DNA of 64,000 bases. Origin: Bergeyella cardium. Its GTDB lineage: Bacteria > Bacteroidota > Bacteroidia > Flavobacteriales > Weeksellaceae. Below are positions 8,346 through 16,114 of the stretch, piece by piece (the first letter of the stretch is position 1; each line of letters begins with the position of its first letter). The notes beneath the pieces are model-generated. The model worked only from the letters and a program-made list of their open reading frames with translations, had not been told where the DNA came from and did no database searches. Made by a program: the position numbers and the translations under genes. The stretch covers positions 1,568,001 to 1,632,000 of the forward strand of contig NZ_QYCZ01000001.1 of the NCBI RefSeq assembly GCF_003614945.1, in the 5' to 3' direction.

Positions 8346-8879
8346 TTATTCTGCAACAATCTTTCCTTTCATCATACTATAATGACCAGGGAAAGAGCAA
8401 AGGAACTCATAAGTTCCTGGTTCCAAGGTAAACTTAACAGTATCCTCTTCACCTCCACCAATGGTTTTAGTGTGTGCAATGATATCTGCATCTCCATCAG
8501 GGATATAATCAGTATCCTTAGCTTTCATTGCTTTTTCAGCAAATGCAGGGATATCTACACCTGGTTTTAGAAGAACGAAGTTGTGCCCCATTACTTCCTT
8601 AGGTTGCTTACCTGTGTGTTTTAGAGTTAGAGTAACTTCTTCACCAGCTTTTACTTTAAACTCAGTTTGAAGAAACTTCATATCATCTGTACTTTCAAGA
8701 AGTAAAGTGTTTGAAGTTTCTGGAGTAGCTGCTGCATCAGCAGAAGCATCTTCAGTTGCTGGAGCCGCCTCTTCAGTTGCTGGAGCTGTCTCCTCAGTTG
8801 AATCTTTTTTTTCTCCACCACAAGCGACTAATGCAGCAGAAAGGAAAAGTACTCCTAATAGTTGGATTGACTTTTTCAT
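8346..8879 (-). CDS. azu: Azurin (type-1 copper protein), lipid-anchored
   Basis: Blue copper electron carrier. The 177-residue precursor has a signal peptide with lipobox cysteine C20 (ALVAC). An Ala/Glu/Thr-rich low-complexity linker (about 21-57) follows, then an azurin domain of about 120 residues. The copper ligands are H99 (MGHNFVL), C161, H166 and M169 or M170 in FLCSFPGHYSMMKG. The linker would hold the copper domain away from the membrane. Likely partners are a cytochrome c peroxidase, cbb3 oxidase or nitrite reductase elsewhere in the genome; none is in the window. It has its own TTTG-N20-TAGATTTG promoter and a terminator, so it is monocistronic despite sitting beside the SOD operon. 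Confidence 0.93.
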   Translation of the reverse strand: MKKSIQLLGVLFLSAALVACGGEKKDSTEETAPATEEAAPATEDASADAAATPETSNTLLLESTDDMKFLQTEFKVKAGEEVTLTLKHTGKQPKEVMGHNFVLLKPGVDIPAFAEKAMKAKDTDYIPDGDADIIAHTKTIGGGEEDTVKFTLEPGTYEFLCSFPGHYSMMKGKIVAE

Positions 8880-8926
8880 AGATGTTTAATTTAATTGATA
8901 ATTTAGAAATAATAAATTTTACACTG

Positions 8927-8957
8927 CAAATCTAAATACAATATATTTAACCTCCAA
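8927..8957 (-). promoter_or_regulatory. Promoter of the azurin gene
   Basis: Minus strand: -33 TTG at 8955-8957, 20-base spacer, -7 TAGATTTG at 8927-8934. The leader to the ATG is about 40 bases. Confidence 0.7.
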
Positions 8958-8978
8958 AAAATAAATTCATTTTTTCGC

Positions 8979-10088
8979 TTACAATAATGCTTTAATGATA
9001 ACCATTGCTGCTTTATCACTCGCTCCTTTTCCTCCTAATTTATTCTGTAATTCTTTATAATCCAAGAGTATTCTCTCTCTATTCTCATATAAAACTTTGT
9101 GAAGTTCTCCTACTAAATTATCTGTGGTCAGCTCATCCTGAATTAATTCTTTTACCACTTCTTTATTCATAATTAAATTAACCAAAGAGATGTACTTTAT
9201 GTTTCTAATGAGCCATTTTCCTATGTGGTAAGACACTTTACTGCCACGGTAGCACACTACTTCTGGAACATTCAGCAGAGCTGTCTCCAAAGTCGCCGTA
9301 CCAGAGGTAACCAATGCTGCCGAAGAGCATCTAAGCAGGTCATAAGTACGGTTAGAGACAAAGTGTACATCATCATCTACATATTTTTGATAGAATTCTC
9401 TCGGTAGGCTTGGTGCTCCTGCTATAACAAATTGATAATCCTCAAATCTCTCCCTTACAGAAAGCATTATGGAGAGCATTTTCTCCACCTCCTGTTTTCT
9501 TGAGCCGGGGAGCAGTGCTATAATTTCTTTATCATTAAGATTAAACTCCTTTTTAAACTCGTCTTTACTGATGGGTTTCAAATCCGAAATAGCATCTAAG
9601 AGAGGGTGCCCTACGAACTGAGCCTTATTATACTGATGTTTTTTGTAAAAATCCTCTTCAAAAGGGAGGATTACCAGCATTTCATCTACATATTTCTTAA
9701 TAATATTCACTCTTCCTTCTTTCCAAGCCCAAAGTTGGGGCGATATATAATAAACCACCCGTATTCCGAGGCTTTTAGCGAACTTTGCAATCCTCAGGTT
9801 GAAGCCAGGATAGTCTATCAGCACCAATGTATCAGGGAGGTAGTTTTTTAGGTCTTCTTTGCAGAATTTTATGTTTTTAAGTATTGTTCTGATGTTTTTT
9901 GCCACCTCTAAAAAGCCCATAAAAGCCAGATCTCTATAATGTTTTACGAGTGTTCCGCCCACGCTTTCCATTAAATCTCCTCCCCAAAACCTAAATTCAG
10001 CGTTGGGGTCTTGTTTTAGTATGGCTTTCATCAGGTTACTACCGTGCAAATCCCCAGATGCCTCGCCTGCAATGATATAATACTTCAT
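8979..10088 (-). CDS. lpxB: Lipid-A-disaccharide synthase
   Basis: Inner-membrane-associated GT19 glycosyltransferase that joins UDP-2,3-diacylglucosamine and lipid X to form the lipid A disaccharide. The 369 residues are normal length. The N-terminal IIAGEASGDLHGSNL motif (about 5-19), PQLWAWKEGR near residue 125 and the C-terminal nucleotide-binding stretch VTSGTATLETALLNVPEVVCYRG are diagnostic. The start codon directly follows the rlmD stop, so the two genes are one transcript and probably translationally coupled. The link to rRNA methylation has no obvious functional meaning. Confidence 0.96.
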   Translation of the reverse strand: MKYYIIAGEASGDLHGSNLMKAILKQDPNAEFRFWGGDLMESVGGTLVKHYRDLAFMGFLEVAKNIRTILKNIKFCKEDLKNYLPDTLVLIDYPGFNLRIAKFAKSLGIRVVYYISPQLWAWKEGRVNIIKKYVDEMLVILPFEEDFYKKHQYNKAQFVGHPLLDAISDLKPISKDEFKKEFNLNDKEIIALLPGSRKQEVEKMLSIMLSVRERFEDYQFVIAGAPSLPREFYQKYVDDDVHFVSNRTYDLLRCSSAALVTSGTATLETALLNVPEVVCYRGSKVSYHIGKWLIRNIKYISLVNLIMNKEVVKELIQDELTTDNLVGELHKVLYENRERILLDYKELQNKLGGKGASDKAAMVIIKALL

Positions 10089-11489
10089 TTATTTCTTTAT
10101 TAAGAGGGCTATATTCTCTATATGATGGGTTTGTGGGAACATATCTACGGGGAGTATCTTCACCAGTTTATAGTCGTCTTTCATCAGGGCGATGTCTCTC
10201 GCTTGTGTAGCCGAGTTGCAGCTCACATAGACGATTTTTTCAGGTGAAAGTTTAAGGATTTGCTCTACAACTTTTGGGTGCATCCCATCTCTCGGAGGGT
10301 CGGTGATGAGTACATCGGCTTTGGGGTGGCGAGCGAGAAATTCCTCTGTAAAAACCTCCTTCATATCCCCACAGTAGAAGGTACAGTTCGCAAGTCCGTT
10401 GAGTTTTGCGTGCTCCGTAGCGGCATCTATCGCTTCTTGTACGGATTCTATCCCGATAACCTGCTTTGCGTTCTGAGCTACATATTGAGCGATCGTTCCT
10501 GTGCCAGTATAGAGGTCATAAACCACTTCATTGCCCTTTAAATCGGCAAATTCGAGCGTCTTTCTGTAAAGTTCGAGCGCTTGTTTATAGTTGGTTTGGA
10601 AGAAGGACTTCGCACCAACCTTAAACTTAAGCCCATCCATCTCTTCCATCAGAAATCCATCGCCATAATAGGTTTTAATCTCCAAATCATACACAGAATC
10701 ATTGCCTTTTGGGTTGATGGCATACACCAATGTCTTAATCTGGGGGAATTTTGAGAGGATAAAGTCAAAGAGTTTCTTCCTATTTTCCTCCTCCTCGCGG
10801 AAGAGTTGGAAGACTACCATCCATTCGCCCTTAGAATTTTGCCTCATCATCAGCGTTCGGAGGAATCCATCTTGGTTTTTCAGATCGTAGAACGCCATTC
10901 CGTGTTTTTCTGCGAAGGAGCGCACCGCTATTCTCAGTTCATTAGAAGGGTCTTCCTGCAAGTAGCAGTTTTTCAGGTCTAAAACCTTGCTCCACATCCC
11001 AGGTATATGAAATCCGAGCGCATTTTTATCGTTAATATCTTGCTGCGAGCTCACCTCTTGTGGGGTAAGCCAGCGGGCGTTTGAGAACGAGAACTCCATT
11101 TTGTTTCGGTAGTAGTATTGCTCCTCTGAGCCGAGGATAGGCACCAGCTCAAAATCATCCACACCACCGATTCTCCTAATATTATTCAGCACCTCGTCCT
11201 GTTTGAAGTAGAGTTGCTTCTCATAGCTCAGGTTTTGCCACTTACAGCCCCCGCAAACACCGAAATGCTCACATTTTGGCTCTACTCTGTCCGCCGAATA
11301 CTCCAAAATCTCCGCTACTTCGCCTTCTATGTACTTGGATTTGGACTTCCTCACCCTCACATTTACGCTATCACCAGGTACAGCGCCCGTTACGAGTACC
11401 GTTTTCCCTTCCTCCGTCCGTCCTATTGCCACTCCTTTCGCACCTGCGGCAAAGAGTTTTATATTTTCTAAAATCTTGTTTTTCTTCAT
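10089..11489 (-). CDS. rlmD: 23S rRNA (uracil-C5)-methyltransferase RlmD/RumA family
   Basis: SAM-dependent m5U methyltransferase of the RlmD/TrmA group. The 466 residues hold a TRAM domain (about 5-70). A [4Fe-4S] motif follows, CEHFGVCGGCKWQ, whose three cysteines pair with a later one (LKNCYLQ). The C-terminal Rossmann methylase has VYDLYTGTGTIAQY, ITDPPRDGMHP, and the catalytic cysteine in VYVSCNSATQARD. Bacteroidota often carry one such enzyme, so the exact target uridine (U747 or U1939) is inferred. It is first gene of an operon with lpxB, with a -7 box TACATTTG 34 bases upstream of the ATG. Confidence 0.92.
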   Translation of the reverse strand: MKKNKILENIKLFAAGAKGVAIGRTEEGKTVLVTGAVPGDSVNVRVRKSKSKYIEGEVAEILEYSADRVEPKCEHFGVCGGCKWQNLSYEKQLYFKQDEVLNNIRRIGGVDDFELVPILGSEEQYYYRNKMEFSFSNARWLTPQEVSSQQDINDKNALGFHIPGMWSKVLDLKNCYLQEDPSNELRIAVRSFAEKHGMAFYDLKNQDGFLRTLMMRQNSKGEWMVVFQLFREEEENRKKLFDFILSKFPQIKTLVYAINPKGNDSVYDLEIKTYYGDGFLMEEMDGLKFKVGAKSFFQTNYKQALELYRKTLEFADLKGNEVVYDLYTGTGTIAQYVAQNAKQVIGIESVQEAIDAATEHAKLNGLANCTFYCGDMKEVFTEEFLARHPKADVLITDPPRDGMHPKVVEQILKLSPEKIVYVSCNSATQARDIALMKDDYKLVKILPVDMFPQTHHIENIALLIKK

Positions 11490-11522
11490 CTTGCTAATGG
11501 CTTAGATTCTAATAAGAACCTG

Positions 11523-11530
11523 CAAATGTA
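11523..11530 (-). promoter_or_regulatory. -7 element for rlmD-lpxB
   Basis: Minus-strand TACATTTG fits TAnnTTTG, 34 bases upstream of the rlmD ATG. No -33 TTG is seen at the right distance. Confidence 0.5.
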
Positions 11531-11594
11531 CCACTTTTTTATTGTTCAGTAAGGATTAAAGATTAATAGACAAACAGTCGCTCCATTGTATAAA

Positions 11595-11628
11595 TAAAAT
11601 CCCTCCGATTTGGAGGGAAGAATTTTAT
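11595..11628 (-). terminator. Terminator of the oxidoreductase-lipoprotein operon
   Basis: CCCTCC (11601-11606) and GGAGGG (11612-11617) form the GC core. The minus strand continues ATTTTATTTA. It follows the lipoprotein stop codon by about 40 bases. Confidence 0.75.
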
Positions 11629-11664
11629 TTTAAAAATCTATTATTTAGAGTTATAGATTCAAAT

Positions 11665-12147
11665 TTAAGGTTTTAGACTGAATTTCCCCTCGAGGGAGCG
11701 GACTTCTCTTTCGTTTCCTTCATTATAAGCCTCCTCTCCCTCATTATAAATACTTAGTAAGACGCTGGCGCTTCCTTTTTCAGTGTCGATGAGCTGGCTT
11801 ACAGCAGTACCGTCGTCCTCCACCCAATGAACCAAAAATTGGGTGTCGCTGATTTGTTTTATCCCAGCAGTGGAGGTTTCCTCTAAGGTATTTCCATCTA
11901 TATCGGTAGTCTTCCAGCGGACTTTCGTGGGGCTAATGTATTCTACCTCAGCAACAAAATCGGGGTAGGTGATCGTAGCCTTCTTACCGATGATGTTGAT
12001 GGGTGTTTTAGCTGCGCTAAGGTTCTCGCTTTGGGAATTATCCTCTGCTTTCTCGTGATTTATGCCCGTTTTCTGGTCAGCATTGTTGGGCTTCTCGCAA
12101 GAGAGGATAAAGAATGCGGAGAGGCTGATGATGATTGCTTTTTTCAT
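11665..12147 (-). CDS. Small lipoprotein with a MoaF-like beta-barrel domain
   Basis: A 160-residue lipoprotein (signal peptide, lipobox cysteine C17 in FILSC) with a polar linker (about 18-50) and a small beta-rich domain. The order of strands, with VEYISPTKVRWKTTDIDGN, then QFLVHWVEDDGTAVSQLID, then a final ASVLLSIY strand, resembles the calycin-like MoaF domain found in many Bacteroidota and Proteobacteria. That domain probably binds a small ligand; assignment is by pattern only. It lies 15 bases downstream of the flavodoxin-fold oxidoreductase and shares its promoter. A ligand-binding partner for the same stress response is a reasonable guess, not shown. Confidence 0.6.
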   Translation of the reverse strand: MKKAIIISLSAFFILSCEKPNNADQKTGINHEKAEDNSQSENLSAAKTPINIIGKKATITYPDFVAEVEYISPTKVRWKTTDIDGNTLEETSTAGIKQISDTQFLVHWVEDDGTAVSQLIDTEKGSASVLLSIYNEGEEAYNEGNEREVRSLEGKFSLKP

Positions 12148-12162
12148 ACGGATAAGGTGGTT

Positions 12163-12723
12163 TTAGAGGTTAGAAATCTGGTCAAATACTTGCCGTGCGT
12201 GGTCTTTAGCCTTAGATTGAAGCGCTGTAAGGGCGGATTCTGGCGATAGACCAGGGAGATACATCATCCCGAAAGAAATTACAGGGTCGAGGAGGCTGAG
12301 CTGGCAGAGCGCTGCGGTTTCTTTGTGGGGTGGCAGGAGGTTTTCAAAGGGTTTTTCTCCTTCGTTCTCAGGGGTATAGTCCTCTACGCCAGCGCCAGCA
12401 GTAAAGGAGAGGATGAGCTTCTTGCCTTTGAGCTTATCGCCTGTGCTTCCGTAGGCAAAGCCGTAGGTGAAGACATCATCTATCCATTTTTTGAGGATTG
12501 CAGGCACTGAATACCAGTAAACTGGCGCTTGCCACACGATTACATCGGCGTTTAGGAGTTTCTTCTGCTCTGCTTCTACGGCGATTTTGAAATCTGGGTA
12601 GAGCGCCCCGAGATCACTCACTTCCGCATTGGGAAGGAGGTGTTTCAGTTCGTCTATTATCGCTTTATTGGCGTTAGATTGGGCTAAATTAGGGTGCCCA
12701 CTTACGATGAGTACGCTTTTCAT
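12163..12723 (-). CDS. NAD(P)H-dependent oxidoreductase, flavodoxin-like fold
   Basis: A 186-residue FMN/FAD quinone-reductase-type enzyme of the MdaB/KefF/NQO1 group (Flavodoxin_2). The N-terminal VLIVSGHPNLAQSNANKAI is the flavin-phosphate loop, and VIVWQAPVYWYSVPAILKKWIDD with the following GFAYG is the second flavin contact. Such enzymes reduce quinones by two electrons and protect against electrophiles. It heads a two-gene operon with the small lipoprotein. A TACCTTTG -7 box is 35 bases upstream, and a perfect 26-bp palindrome covers the expected -33 region, which suggests repression by a dimeric regulator (HxlR, MarR or TetR type); no such regulator is adjacent. Confidence 0.88.
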   Translation of the reverse strand: MKSVLIVSGHPNLAQSNANKAIIDELKHLLPNAEVSDLGALYPDFKIAVEAEQKKLLNADVIVWQAPVYWYSVPAILKKWIDDVFTYGFAYGSTGDKLKGKKLILSFTAGAGVEDYTPENEGEKPFENLLPPHKETAALCQLSLLDPVISFGMMYLPGLSPESALTALQSKAKDHARQVFDQISNL

Positions 12724-12757
12724 TGGTTCTTTAATTTTCTATTTATTAATAAGAGGA

Positions 12758-12765
12758 CAAAGGTA
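12758..12765 (-). promoter_or_regulatory. -7 element for the oxidoreductase operon
   Basis: Minus-strand TACCTTTG fits TAnnTTTG, 35 bases upstream of the ATG at 12723. The -33 region coincides with the palindrome at 12783-12808. Confidence 0.55.
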
Positions 12766-12782
12766 AATCATTAATCTGAATA

Positions 12783-12808
12783 AAAATCTTAATTTAAATT
12801 AAGATTTT
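12783..12808. promoter_or_regulatory. Perfect 26-bp palindrome, candidate operator
   Basis: The half-site AAAATCTTAATTT is followed at once by its exact reverse complement, giving 13-bp arms with no spacer. It lies 17 bases upstream of the -7 box of the NAD(P)H oxidoreductase operon, over its -33 region. A dimeric repressor or a redox-sensing HxlR/MarR-type protein is a plausible ligand. Confidence 0.55.
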
Positions 12809-12950
12809 AGAGAAGAGACATTTAAATGGTAAAATAGAAATATAGCTATCAATGTTCAAATGATAAAATCTCAATATTTAAATACAGTTTCTTCCTTTGA
12901 AGAAAGAATAAACAAGAGATAGACAATCTTTATCAACAGAAAATTAGATA

Positions 12951-12968
12951 TTGTTTAATATTAAACAA
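12951..12968. promoter_or_regulatory. Perfect 18-bp palindrome in the fadL upstream region
   Basis: TTGTTTAATATTAAACAA reads the same on both strands; the half TTGTTTAATA recurs at 13053-13062, just before the -7 box of the FadL-like gene. The rest of the gene-free stretch 12810-13090 is AT-rich and shows nothing else recognisable. Confidence 0.35.
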
Positions 12969-13090
12969 AAATATTTAATTCTATATTATATATATTATTT
13001 ACAAGCAATTATCATTATTAAATGAATTAAACGATATAATATTTTATAGATTTTGTTTAATAAATCTTATGTTTTGAATAATGATTATTA

Positions 13091-13098
13091 TATCTTTG
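13091..13098 (+). promoter_or_regulatory. -7 element for the FadL-like gene
   Basis: TATCTTTG fits TAnnTTTG, 23 bases upstream of ATG 13122. A TTG at 13074-13076 is nearer than usual (about 14 bases). It lies inside the longer in-frame extension from 13053 and so supports the shorter start. Confidence 0.55.
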
Positions 13099-13121
13099 GG
13101 CGATTATTTTTAAAATTAGTT

Positions 13122-14357
13122 ATGAAAAAACTCGTTATTAGCGCATCATTACTGGCTGGTACGGTGGTCTTTGCAGGAGGATTTAAGGTTTCTCTGCAAG
13201 GCGTAAGGCAGCTAGCGATGGCACACACTTCAGCACACGCAGAAGACGCCAGTATTGCATTCTTTAACCCTGCGGGGATGTCATTTATCCCCTCAAAACT
13301 GAGTGTAGTAGCGGGAGGCTTCGGGGTAACCTCTACTATTGAGTACCAAAACCCGCACACACTGGAGAATCACAAGACAAATAACCCTCTGGGCACGCCG
13401 CTCTACGCTGCGGTCGCTTATAAAGTGGTGGATGAGGTCTCTGTGGGCTTCAGCTTCGCTACGCCGTTCGGAAGTACGGTAGATTGGGGGGAAGAATGGA
13501 GTGGTAAGGATATCGTACAGAAAATGCAGCTGAAAAGTTTCTTTTTTCAGCCGATGGTATCCGTAAAACTGGCGCCTTGGGTATCGCTGGGCGGTAGCTA
13601 CATCTACGCAAAAGGTTCGGTAGATTGGGATAAGGCGGTTACCCTACTCGGAGGAAGTCTAAACATAAAAGATGAGAAAGCCAGTGGAAGTGGCTTCGGT
13701 CTGGGTTTCTATTTTCAGCCTGATGACAATCTGAATGTCAGTATTGCATACAGAAGTCCTGTGGATATGAAGGCGGAGAACGGAAAAGTGAGCTTTAATG
13801 TGGCGCCAAGCCTCTACTCGGTTCTCGGGCTCGATGCAAATGGGCAAGATTCCTTTAAAGCGACGCTCCCATTAGTGGATGAATACACACTTGCCGCTTC
13901 GTATAGAATAACGCCTAAGTGGAAAGTGGCTGCGGACTTCAATTATACGGGCTGGGACGGCTATGATAAGCTTACCCTCGATTTTGAAAACGCTAAAATC
14001 GGGAACCACCCGAGCGACCCTACCGTTTTGGTATCTGACAAGAACTTTAAGAGCACGAGAACCGTTAGACTCGGGACGGAATACAAATTTAATGAGCTCA
14101 TCACGGGTAGATTGGGCTGGTATTGGGACGAATCTCCGTACGCGGACAAAGATTTTATCCCCGAAACGCCTTCATTTAATATGAATGTTCTCACCGCTGG
14201 GGTAGGTTTTAACTTTAAATCCTTCGGAATCGATTTGGCAGCGGCAAGAGCCTTCCAACAAAGCAGAAAATTTAATAACGAACAATACAACTTCTCTGGA
14301 CAAGCGAAATCGAAGGCTTACTACTTCGGCTTGGGCATCAGATATAACCTCAAATAA
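13122..14357 (+). CDS. OmpP1/FadL family outer-membrane transporter
   Basis: A 411-residue outer-membrane beta-barrel of the FadL family, which carries long-chain fatty acids or other hydrophobic compounds across the outer membrane. The signal peptide is MKKLVISASLLAGTVVFAGG. The mature N-terminus (FKVSLQGVRQLAMAHTSAH, then FFNPAGM) is the FadL hatch signature, with NPAGM diagnostic. The protein ends in a strand suitable for BAM recognition (YYFGLGIRYNLK). The start at 13122 is chosen over an in-frame ATG at 13053 because it begins the signal peptide and because a -7 box lies between them. It is followed after 10 bases by an SGNH hydrolase lipoprotein, an arrangement common in Flavobacteriia. 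Confidence 0.92.
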   Translation: MKKLVISASLLAGTVVFAGGFKVSLQGVRQLAMAHTSAHAEDASIAFFNPAGMSFIPSKLSVVAGGFGVTSTIEYQNPHTLENHKTNNPLGTPLYAAVAYKVVDEVSVGFSFATPFGSTVDWGEEWSGKDIVQKMQLKSFFFQPMVSVKLAPWVSLGGSYIYAKGSVDWDKAVTLLGGSLNIKDEKASGSGFGLGFYFQPDDNLNVSIAYRSPVDMKAENGKVSFNVAPSLYSVLGLDANGQDSFKATLPLVDEYTLAASYRITPKWKVAADFNYTGWDGYDKLTLDFENAKIGNHPSDPTVLVSDKNFKSTRTVRLGTEYKFNELITGRLGWYWDESPYADKDFIPETPSFNMNVLTAGVGFNFKSFGIDLAAARAFQQSRKFNNEQYNFSGQAKSKAYYFGLGIRYNLK

Positions 14358-14367
14358 GAAAAATGAT

Positions 14368-15918
14368 ATGAAAAAGATAATTATCAGTACGGCAATAGCA
14401 GCTGTATTCCTGTCTGTACAAAGCTGTAACAGTACAGACTTTGACCAAGATGTAGCAGATATAAAAGTAACTAACGGCGATGCAGATTTTAGCAGATATA
14501 TCGCGCTCGGAAACTCGCTAACCTCTGGTTATAGAGACGGTGCGCTCTATATAGACGCACAGAACGAGTCTTACCCGAACATCATCGCCCAACAGATGAA
14601 ACTTGCAGGAGGAGGAGAGTTTAAACTCCCTTTAATGGCGGATAATAACGGGGGAATTGTAGTTGGAGCGGATGTTATCCAGCCTACGAAACTCTATATT
14701 CAGTCGTTTATCAAGGGCTCGCCTGTCATTAGCAAAGTAGATGCGGTTCCTACGACCTCACTTACAGCTCCACTCTCTGGTGGCTTTGGAAATATGGGGG
14801 TACCAGGAGCAAAATCCTTCCACTTAGTAGCAGAGGGCTACGGAAATTTGGCTAATGTAGCTTCTGGCAAGGCAAATCCTTATTTTGTTCGCTTTGCCTC
14901 TTCTGCATCTACCAGCGTTTTAAAAGATGCTGTGGCACAAAAGCCTACATTTTTCTCGCTTTGGATTGGAAATAACGATGTCCTCAGCTATGCGACGAGT
15001 GGAGGCGTAGGAACCAACCAAACCGGCAATTATAATGCGGCCACCTACGGCAGTAATGACATCACAGACCCAAAAGTACTCGCAGGAAGCATAAAAGCAA
15101 TAGTAGAGGGAATGAGAGCAGCGGGCGCAAGCAAGGGAGTGGTGGCCAATATCCCTTCGGTAACGGACATACCTTTCTTTACAACGATACCGTATAACCC
15201 AGTACCATTAACTAAAGAAAATGCAGCGGTAATTAACGGAGGACTTGGAAGATTGACCCCTATATTAAAGGTATTAAAAGCTGATGGCAGGCTTCAAACC
15301 TTGAAAGAAGGGCAAAATCCTGTATTGATTAAGGATGAATCTCTCAAAGACCTTTCAAAGCCGATAAGTTTTATGCTCAAACAGAGTGGAATCCCAGCTG
15401 AACTCGCTAATTTCCTTGGGGATACTTTCGGACAGGCAAGGCACGCGACCAGTGAGGACTTAATTCTCCTCACTACAAAGGCAGAAATAGGCACACCAGT
15501 AACGCTCCCAAGCACAATACCCGCAACTTATGCAAATATGCTGAACAAACACGGAATAACCTATCCTTTGGATGACAAATATGTGCTTACAAAGGCTGAA
15601 ATTGAGGAAATAAAGACCGCAACTACAGCTTATAATGCCGCAATAAAGTCCCTCGCTGATGAATATAACCTCGCTTTCGTAGATGCTAATGCTAAAATGG
15701 TGGAGCTTGGAAAAAATTCGGGCATTAAATGGGATGGAGTAAATTACTCTGCGAAATTCATTACTGGTGGAGCGTTTTCATTAGATGGTGTTCACCTCAC
15801 AGGCAGGGGCTATGCCATTATCGGCAATGAATTTATAAAAGCGATTAATGCAAAGTACAACTCTACCCTCCCACAAGTAAATCCTAATAAGTATTCAGGG
15901 GTTACCTTCCCAAAGTAG
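14368..15918 (+). CDS. SGNH/GDSL hydrolase lipoprotein
   Basis: A 516-residue lipoprotein (lipobox C20 in SVQSC) with the SGNH esterase blocks: nucleophile S50 in ALGNSLTSGY (block I), IGNNDVLSYA (block III, Asn in the GxND motif), and the catalytic pair in LDGVHLTGRGY near the C-terminus (block V, DxxH). It is longer than typical single-domain SGNH esterases because of a large insert between blocks III and V. It is probably on the outer membrane and hydrolyses lipid or acyl esters. The tight coupling to the upstream FadL-like porin (10 bases) suggests that it releases fatty acids which the porin imports. Confidence 0.9.
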   Translation: MKKIIISTAIAAVFLSVQSCNSTDFDQDVADIKVTNGDADFSRYIALGNSLTSGYRDGALYIDAQNESYPNIIAQQMKLAGGGEFKLPLMADNNGGIVVGADVIQPTKLYIQSFIKGSPVISKVDAVPTTSLTAPLSGGFGNMGVPGAKSFHLVAEGYGNLANVASGKANPYFVRFASSASTSVLKDAVAQKPTFFSLWIGNNDVLSYATSGGVGTNQTGNYNAATYGSNDITDPKVLAGSIKAIVEGMRAAGASKGVVANIPSVTDIPFFTTIPYNPVPLTKENAAVINGGLGRLTPILKVLKADGRLQTLKEGQNPVLIKDESLKDLSKPISFMLKQSGIPAELANFLGDTFGQARHATSEDLILLTTKAEIGTPVTLPSTIPATYANMLNKHGITYPLDDKYVLTKAEIEEIKTATTAYNAAIKSLADEYNLAFVDANAKMVELGKNSGIKWDGVNYSAKFITGGAFSLDGVHLTGRGYAIIGNEFIKAINAKYNSTLPQVNPNKYSGVTFPK

Positions 15919-15950
15919 AATAGCTTTTTTATCATTTGTGTTAAATTTGA

Positions 15951-15984
15951 GCCTTGCAGCTGGTAACAGTTGCGGGGCTTTTTA
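15951..15984 (+). terminator. Terminator of the FadL-SGNH operon
   Basis: Arms 15951-15962 and 15967-15978 (GCCTTGCAGCTG / CAGTTGCGGGGC, with wobbles) and loop GTAA, followed by TTTTT. Confidence 0.8.
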
Positions 15985-16061
15985 TTCCTCTCGTAATGAC
16001 TGGAAATAGTATTATCCCTTTCTTTTTATTTAATTTATCTTTTATCTAACCTGTAAAAATA

Positions 16062-16085
16062 TGTCCGAGCCTTTCAGCTCGGACA
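16062..16085 (-). terminator. Terminator of the EnvC-like operon
   Basis: TGTCCGAGC (16062-16070) and GCTCGGACA (16077-16085) form a perfect 9-bp stem. The minus strand continues ATTTTTAC. Confidence 0.8.
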
Positions 16086-16114
16086 GTATAAGGTATATAT
16101 ATCATCAGCTTTTA

